Shown here in pieces: positions 58,829-64,000 of a stretch of DNA of 64,000 nucleotides. Location of the stretch: the NCBI RefSeq assembly GCF_026314945.1, contig NZ_CP111121.1, forward strand, positions 3,472,001-3,536,000, given 5' to 3'. The first letter of the stretch is position 1. The number at the start of each line of letters is the position of its first letter. The notes under the pieces are model-generated. The model made no database searches, was not told the origin of the DNA, and saw only the letters and a program-made list of their open reading frames with translations. Both the position numbers and the translations under genes were made by a program. This DNA is from Chryseobacterium fluminis. GTDB lineage: Bacteria; Bacteroidota; Bacteroidia; Flavobacteriales; Weeksellaceae.

Positions 58829-59305
58829 TTATTTTCCAAGATAAGAATTGTACATCCAGACCTCTTTTTCCTGTTCGGTGATATAATCGCTCATCTGGGA
58901 GTTGGTTCCTTCATCTCCGGCTTCAGCGGTAATGTCCAAAAGCTCTCTCTGAAGATCGATCACTACTTTAAATGAGTTTAAAATGATTTCTACACTTCTG
59001 TTTCCATCAGATACTTCTTTGCTTTCCTGGATTGTGGAAACTTTTAAATAGTCCGAATAGTTGTGCGCAGGCGTGGCTCCCAAGGTGAGAATTCTTTCTG
59101 CGATTTCGTCGATCTTTAATACTAAACTGTTGTAAAGTTCTTCGAACTTAGGGTGAAGCGTAAAAAACTGATCTCCTTTGATATTCCAGTGGGAACCTCT
59201 AGTGTTCTGGTAAAATACGGAGTAATTTGCTAACAGAACATTTAATTTGTCTGCAATTTCTTTGCATTTGTGTTCCTGTAAGCCAATTATGTTGGAATTT
59301 TTCAT
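58829..59305 (-). CDS. dps: Dps-family DNA-protecting ferritin
   Basis: This 158-residue iron-storage and DNA-protection protein forms a 12-mer. The intersubunit ferroxidase site is visible: His and Asp in SHWNIKGDQFF plus Glu in HPKFEELYNS and DEIAERI. It also has LTLGATPAHNYSDYLK, the Dps signature, and a short C-terminus. It oxidises Fe(II) with peroxide and protects DNA in stress. Monocistronic with its own terminator. Confidence 0.94.
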   Translation of the reverse strand: MKNSNIIGLQEHKCKEIADKLNVLLANYSVFYQNTRGSHWNIKGDQFFTLHPKFEELYNSLVLKIDEIAERILTLGATPAHNYSDYLKVSTIQESKEVSDGNRSVEIILNSFKVVIDLQRELLDITAEAGDEGTNSQMSDYITEQEKEVWMYNSYLGK

Positions 59306-59408
59306 AATTTATTTATTTTAGACGTAAATGTACGAAATATCGTGCCGAAATTCTGATAATTTAATAGATGATAACTATAGTAGAATTTTTTAAAATAATA
59401 TTTAATCT

Positions 59409-59749
59409 TTTGCAGATTGTACTGATTGCAAAGATTTTACATTAGTAATTATAAATGATCTTCTGGTAAAAAAATCGGCGCAATCTGCTAAATCAGCGTG
59501 AGGAAAGTATCAGCATTCTTGTTTTCTGACTATTTAGTTTCTCGCAGATTGTGCATAGTGCGCAGATATTAAATGTAATCAATTATAAAAGATCCTCCGG
59601 TATGAAAATCTGCGTAATCTCCTGGATCGGCCTGAAAAGGTAGCATTTTTTTAATCTGCTGATTTTGCAGATAACGCAGATTATAAATTGGGTTATTTGT
59701 AAAAGCCTACTGTAAAAAATCTGCGTGATCTGCGTGATCTGTGCGAAAG
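59409..59749. repeat. Three degenerate palindromic repeat units (cgcagat type)
   Basis: About 340 bases without a gene. Three units of about 100 bases (near 59409-59506, 59540-59640, 59652-59749) each begin with GCAGATT-like and end with ATCTGCG(T)-like arms around an AT-rich core with GATC(T/C)TC(T/C)GG in the first two. The last unit ends with the tandem ATCTGCGTG ATCTGCGTG. They resemble the palindrome at 28787-28878 and could be degenerate mobile repeats. Confidence 0.6.
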
Positions 59750-59857
59750 AAATTACTTTCTTATTATCTCCTGCCAATTATGTATTGATTAAATATCTCC
59801 CTGATTTAATCTAAATAATATGCCTGTTAAAAAATCTTTCCTTATTATTGTCGCGAT

Positions 59858-61441
59858 ATGAAAAGTTTATTAATTACCTGTGGTTTGTTTTTCGGGATCT
59901 GCATCCTATATATAATAATGATGCTTATGAAAACTGACTTCTTTTTTACGTATACCCTGGACGATGCTTATATTCATCTGGCCATGGCAAAAAATTTTGC
60001 GTTACATAAGATCTGGGGAATGACACCTTATGCTTTTTCGTCTTCTTCATCTTCGCCACTGTTCACATTTATATTAAGTATACTGATCTTTATTTTTGGG
60101 AACAATGAGCTGATTCCTTTGGTCTTTAATCTCACAATGGCTTTTTTTGCGATTTGTTTTCTCAATCAATATTATACCCGGTATTTTGAGAACGAGCATC
60201 ATGTTATTATTGCCAATCTATTCACCCTGTTTTTTGCGGTGGCCCATCTGCAGGTCATGGCAGGAATGGAGCATGTATTACAGCTGGCCGTTATCATTGT
60301 TAATATTTATTTCTTTCAGAACTGGATCCGTTCAGATTTTAAAAATTCGGAATCTTCTTACTGGTTTTATTTTACCCTTGCATTATCGGGTTTGATACGG
60401 TTTGAGAGTATGTTTTATTTTGTATCGCTGGCCTTTGTCTTCTGCTGTATCAGAAAATTTAAATATGCGCTCTTTACCTTATTCTGGGGATTTCTGCCGA
60501 TTCTGGTATTCGGGTATTTTAATGAGCAGCATTCGGGTTATTTTTTTCCGAACTCAGTGGTTGTCAAAGGGACATCATTCGATCTGACGGGACATTATCT
60601 TTCTCAGATAAAATTCGTGGTTGTTGATAAAGTGCTTTTCAATGTCACCTTTTACAAGGTAGGGCTTTTCCCTCTTCTTATAGCTGCTGTTTTCATGTAT
60701 AAGGACTACCGTAAAAAATATAGTTTCCATCGTCTGGTCGTCAATAATTTTCTGCTTACCGTATGGTGTCTTACGTTGGTTCTCCATGCCTGTTTTGGGA
60801 ATTTCCGCGGTTTTTTCCGTTATGAAGCTTATATACTGGTCGCATTTTCAATGGTTTTAATTCCCAGGTTAAAAGGTTTCTTCGTAAATCCTTTACCTGA
60901 GTTTAAAAAAAATAAGGTTTTTGCTGTTTTGGTTCTCTGTAATATCTTTCTGATGTTTTATAAATCGGGATATGCCCACTTGATGATGATCAACGGGAGT
61001 CGCAATATATATGAACAGCAGGTGCAGTCGGCCAGATTTTTAAAGAAATATTATAATACCTCGAAAGTGGTGGCTAATGATATCGGGGCCATCTGCTATT
61101 TTTCGGATATTCATCTGTTCGATATTGCAGGACTGGGTTCTAAGGAAATGATTCCGTTTAATGAAAAAGGAAAGATTTTTGATCAGCAATTTGAAAACTT
61201 CCTGACCCAGTATACTGTTGATCATCAATATGACCTGGCCATTGTTTATGAAGAGTGGTTAGGTGGTCACGTTCCTGAAAACTGGAAAAAAGTGGCTGTT
61301 CTGCAAATTAATAACAATACAAATGCGGCCCTGGACCATGTCACGATTTATGCTATAGACCATATGATTTATGATCAGCTTAAAGAGAATGTAAAAAACT
61401 TTAAGTGGAATAAGCATGTTAAGGTAAATATTATTCAATAG
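59858..61441 (+). CDS. GT-C-fold membrane glycosyltransferase-like protein
   Basis: 527 residues with about ten membrane spans. The first extracytoplasmic loop carries the Asp-Asp motif in FTYTLDDAYIHLAMAKNFAL, the catalytic-type DD of GT-C glycosyltransferases (arabinofuranosyl- or mannosyltransferase-like). LSGLIRFESMFYFVSLAF and ACFGNFRGFFRYEAYILV occur in later helices. The last about 130 residues form a soluble domain with FDIAGLGSKEMIPFNEKG. It probably adds sugar from a lipid carrier to an envelope glycan or glycoprotein; target unknown. It stands alone. Confidence 0.82.
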   Translation: MKSLLITCGLFFGICILYIIMMLMKTDFFFTYTLDDAYIHLAMAKNFALHKIWGMTPYAFSSSSSSPLFTFILSILIFIFGNNELIPLVFNLTMAFFAICFLNQYYTRYFENEHHVIIANLFTLFFAVAHLQVMAGMEHVLQLAVIIVNIYFFQNWIRSDFKNSESSYWFYFTLALSGLIRFESMFYFVSLAFVFCCIRKFKYALFTLFWGFLPILVFGYFNEQHSGYFFPNSVVVKGTSFDLTGHYLSQIKFVVVDKVLFNVTFYKVGLFPLLIAAVFMYKDYRKKYSFHRLVVNNFLLTVWCLTLVLHACFGNFRGFFRYEAYILVAFSMVLIPRLKGFFVNPLPEFKKNKVFAVLVLCNIFLMFYKSGYAHLMMINGSRNIYEQQVQSARFLKKYYNTSKVVANDIGAICYFSDIHLFDIAGLGSKEMIPFNEKGKIFDQQFENFLTQYTVDHQYDLAIVYEEWLGGHVPENWKKVAVLQINNNTNAALDHVTIYAIDHMIYDQLKENVKNFKWNKHVKVNIIQ

Positions 61442-61510
61442 GAGTGGAAGTCATGGCGTTAAGTATCCATTAAATAAACCTGGGGAAAATTATTATTTCT
61501 TTATAACTGC

Positions 61511-61540
61511 TTGTGGATTAAAAAAATATTAGTATTTTTG
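61511..61540 (+). promoter_or_regulatory. Promoter of the str operon: TTG-N19-TATTTTTG
   Basis: A -33 TTG at 61511-61513 and a -7 box TATTTTTG at 61533-61540, spacing 19 bases. The rpsL start is 24 bases downstream. Confidence 0.7.
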
Positions 61541-61564
61541 CACCCTAAAATAAAAAGCAATTAA

Positions 61565-61978
61565 ATGCCTACTATTCAACAATTAGTAAGAAAAGGAAGA
61601 GCCACGCTTGCCAAGAAGAGCAAATCGGCTGCCCTTGATTCTTGTCCACAAAGACGTGGTGTATGTACGAGAGTATATACTACTACACCGAAGAAACCTA
61701 ACTCTGCCCTTAGAAAAGTGGCAAGGGTAAGACTTTCTAACGGTAAAGAAGTGAATGCCTATATCCCGGGCGAAGGACATAATCTTCAGGAGCACTCGAT
61801 AGTATTGGTTAGAGGCGGAAGGGTGAAAGACCTACCGGGAGTACGTTACCACATCGTAAGAGGTGCTTTGGACACCGCTGGTGTAAATGGAAGAACTCAG
61901 AGAAGATCTAAGTACGGAGCTAAGAGACCTAAACCAGGACAAGCTGCTGCAGCTCCTGCAAAAGGAAAGAAAAAATAA
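61565..61978 (+). CDS. rpsL: 30S ribosomal protein S12
   Basis: This decoding-centre protein has 137 residues. [20 protein letters not shown] with Lys at the position linked to streptomycin sensitivity ([10 protein letters not shown]) is wild type, as is [15 protein letters not shown] Pro/Ala/Lys-rich C-terminal tail ([17 protein letters not shown]) is longer than in E. coli. First gene of the str operon; rpsG follows after 23 bases. Confidence 0.98.
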   Translation: MPTIQQLVRKGRATLAKKSKSAALDSCPQRRGVCTRVYTTTPKKPNSALRKVARVRLSNGKEVNAYIPGEGHNLQEHSIVLVRGGRVKDLPGVRYHIVRGALDTAGVNGRTQRRSKYGAKRPKPGQAAAAPAKGKKK

Positions 61979-62001
61979 TCATTAAATAAGGTACAGAAGC
62001 A

Positions 62002-62478
62002 ATGAGAAAGACAAAAGCGAAAAAAAGACCGTTGTTACCAGATCCGAAGTTTAATGATCAATTGGTAACAAGATTTGTAAACAATTTAATGCTTGACGGT
62101 AAAAAGTCAATTGCATTCAAAATTTTCTATGATGCATTGGAAATCGTAGAAACTAAAAAAGGAGACAGCGAAAAAACTGCCCTTGAAATCTGGAAAGATG
62201 CACTTACTAATGTAATGCCTCACGTAGAAGTACGTTCCAGAAGAGTAGGTGGAGCTAACTTCCAGATTCCTATGCCGATCAGAGCAGACAGAAAGATTTC
62301 TATGGCCATGAAATGGTTAATCCTTTACTCTAAAAAGAGAAACGATAAATCTATGGCTTTGAAATTGGCTAACGAGGTAGTAGCTGCTTCAAGAGAAGAA
62401 GGTGCTGCTTATAAGAAAAAGAGTGATACTCACAAAATGGCGGAAGCGAACAAAGCTTTCTCACACTTTAAATTCTAA
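62002..62478 (+). CDS. rpsG: 30S ribosomal protein S7
   Basis: This 158-residue 16S-rRNA-binding assembly protein begins [20 protein letters not shown]. It carries the S7 signature [20 protein letters not shown] and the [19 protein letters not shown] loop. Length normal. It lies between rpsL and fusA, the standard str order. Confidence 0.98.
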   Translation: MRKTKAKKRPLLPDPKFNDQLVTRFVNNLMLDGKKSIAFKIFYDALEIVETKKGDSEKTALEIWKDALTNVMPHVEVRSRRVGGANFQIPMPIRADRKISMAMKWLILYSKKRNDKSMALKLANEVVAASREEGAAYKKKSDTHKMAEANKAFSHFKF

Positions 62479-62484
62479 TCTGAA

Positions 62485-64000
62485 ATGGGTAGAGATCTTA
62501 AATTTACAAGAAATATTGGTATTGCTGCGCATATTGATGCCGGTAAGACAACCACTACAGAAAGAATTTTATTTTATACAGGGGTAAACCACAAAATTGG
62601 AGAAGTTCACGATGGTGCTTCTACAATGGACTGGATGGAGCAGGAAGCAGAAAGAGGGATTACGATTACTTCTGCTGCAACTACTTGTTCTTGGAACTTT
62701 CCTACAGATCAGGGAAAACCTGTAGCGGATACTAAGCCTTACCACTTCAACATCATCGATACCCCGGGACACGTTGACTTCACCGTAGAAGTAAACAGAT
62801 CTTTAAGAGTATTGGATGGATTGGTATTCTTATTCTCTGCCGTAGATGGAGTAGAGCCTCAGTCTGAAACAAACTGGAGACTTGCTGACAACTACAAAGT
62901 TGCAAGAATGGGATTCGTAAACAAAATGGACAGACAGGGTGCTGACTTCCTTAACGTGGTAAAACAGGTTAAAGAAATGTTAGGATCTAATGCCGTTCCA
63001 ATCGTTTTACCAATCGGTGCTGAAGAAGATTTCAAAGGTGTAGTAGACTTAATTAAAAACAGAGCAATCATCTGGGATGAAGCAGGACAGGGGGCGACTT
63101 TTGAAGTTGTGCCTATTCCTGAAGACATGAAGGCTGAAGTTCTTGAATACAGAGAGAAATTAGTAGAAGCTGTAGCTGACTACGATGAGACTTTGATGGA
63201 GAAATTCTTCGAAGATCCGGATTCAATCTCTGAAGACGAAATCAACGAAGCTTTAAGAAAAGCGACGATCGATTTATCTATTATCCCAATGACTTGTGGT
63301 TCTTCATTCAAAAATAAAGGAGTACAGTTTATGTTGGATGCAGTATGTAAATACCTTCCTTCTCCATTGGATAAAGATGACATCAAAGGTACTGACCCTA
63401 GAACTGACGCTGAAATTACAAGAAAACCGGACGTAAACGAGCCGTTCTCGGCTTTAGCATTTAAGATTGCTACCGATCCTTTCGTAGGAAGATTGGCATT
63501 CTTCAGAGCATACTCTGGAAGATTAGACGCGGGATCTTATATCCTGAACACCCGTTCAGGAGATAAAGAAAGAATCTCAAGAATCTACCAGATGCACGCG
63601 AACAAGCAAAACCCGGTAGAATATATTGAAGCTGGTGATATTGGTGCTGCAGTAGGATTCAAATCTATCAAAACCGGTGATACGATGTGTGACGAGAAAA
63701 ACCCGATCGTTCTTGAATCGATGGTTTTCCCTGATCCGGTAATCGGTATCGCTGTGGAGCCTAAAACTAAAGCTGACCAGGATAAAATGGGTAACGCATT
63801 AGCTAAATTGGCTGAAGAAGATCCTACATTTACGGTAAGAACTGACGAGGCTTCAGGACAAACGATTATCTCTGGTATGGGTGAGCTTCACTTAGATATC
63901 ATTGTAGACCGTATGAAGAGAGAATTCAAGGTTGAAGTAAACCAGGGACAACCTCAGGTAGAATACAAAGAAAACTTAACCAAAGTTGCTCAGCACAGAG
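62485..64000 (+). CDS. fusA: Elongation factor G (3' cut by window end)
   Basis: This translocase GTPase starts at ATG 62485, 6 bases after rpsG. The G domain shows G1 [14 protein letters not shown], the switch I region ([15 protein letters not shown]), G3 [12 protein letters not shown] and G4 NKMDRQGAD. Domain II follows from about residue 300 ([20 protein letters not shown]), and domain III ([20 protein letters not shown]) is reached near the window edge. About 505 of the usual 700 residues are present. No stop is seen, as expected for a gene running off the end. Confidence 0.98.
   Translation, partial: MGRDLKFTRNIGIAAHIDAGKTTTTERILFYTGVNHKIGEVHDGASTMDWMEQEAERGITITSAATTCSWNFPTDQGKPVADTKPYHFNIIDTPGHVDFTVEVNRSLRVLDGLVFLFSAVDGVEPQSETNWRLADNYKVARMGFVNKMDRQGADFLNVVKQVKEMLGSNAVPIVLPIGAEEDFKGVVDLIKNRAIIWDEAGQGATFEVVPIPEDMKAEVLEYREKLVEAVADYDETLMEKFFEDPDSISEDEINEALRKATIDLSIIPMTCGSSFKNKGVQFMLDAVCKYLPSPLDKDDIKGTDPRTDAEITRKPDVNEPFSALAFKIATDPFVGRLAFFRAYSGRLDAGSYILNTRSGDKERISRIYQMHANKQNPVEYIEAGDIGAAVGFKSIKTGDTMCDEKNPIVLESMVFPDPVIGIAVEPKTKADQDKMGNALAKLAEEDPTFTVRTDEASGQTIISGMGELHLDIIVDRMKREFKVEVNQGQPQVEYKENLTKVAQHR

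Noticed and set aside
59583..59777. Minus-strand frame rich in QITQI
   Set aside because: It is the translation of the repeated ATCTGCGTGATC units, not a gene.

Overview
The window is an AT-rich chromosomal segment of a Bacteroidota bacterium, most likely a Chryseobacterium-like flavobacterium (Weeksellaceae). This rests on SusC/SusD pairs, type IX secretion tails, the Bacteroidota -7 promoter box (TAnnTTTG), GG-leader peptides, and the wording of the conserved proteins. No species name can be given from the sequence alone.

Layout: (1) 2-4365, a SusC/SusD nutrient-uptake pair whose SusC carries a one-base frameshift. (2) 4541-12483, a minus-strand accessory island: a tail-fibre-like secreted protein, a truncated RHS/T9SS-associated gene, an IS3-family element, then very AT-rich small genes. 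Reading between them shows at least five C-terminal protein tails without heads. Most abut or overlap a small membrane protein or lipoprotein, as expected for a graveyard of polymorphic-toxin tips with retained immunity genes. (3) 12492-22800, a membrane glycosyltransferase-like protein and a heavy-metal efflux cluster: small Cys-rich protein, CusA-type RND pump fused to a TolC-type channel, CusB-type adaptor, Fur-family regulator, P1B-type ATPase. (4) 23155-28773, a periplasmic metal/copper module: two paralogous CxGKCY membrane proteins bracketing a YHS lipoprotein, a SCO protein and a secreted superoxide dismutase, followed by an MbnP/MbnH pair and an outer-membrane protein. (5) 28956-36000, a cobalamin riboswitch and a BtuB receptor with three surface proteins. 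(6) 36001-38850, a two-gene cassette bracketed by near-identical terminators. (7) 38897-40837, an Fsr-type MFS pump and GntR regulator sharing an operator-like sequence. (8) 40868-48443, housekeeping: three tRNA-Glu genes, rpsT, amidase, LptD, RidA, DegP. (9) 48948-59305, TrhO with an extra C-terminal domain, 5-FTHF cyclo-ligase, a membrane-tethered HTH-like protein, SpoU methyltransferase, RmuC, a GG-leader Cys-rich peptide, a frameshifted nicotinate phosphoribosyltransferase and Dps. (10) 59409-64000, degenerate repeats, a membrane glycosyltransferase and the str operon (rpsL, rpsG, fusA, the last cut by the window edge).

Single-base frameshifts recur in otherwise conserved genes (susC, cusA, pncB) and in several immunity-like genes. 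Most are repaired by adding one base. Either the sequence has systematic one-base deletion errors or these genes are really broken; the broken genes here should be read with that in mind.
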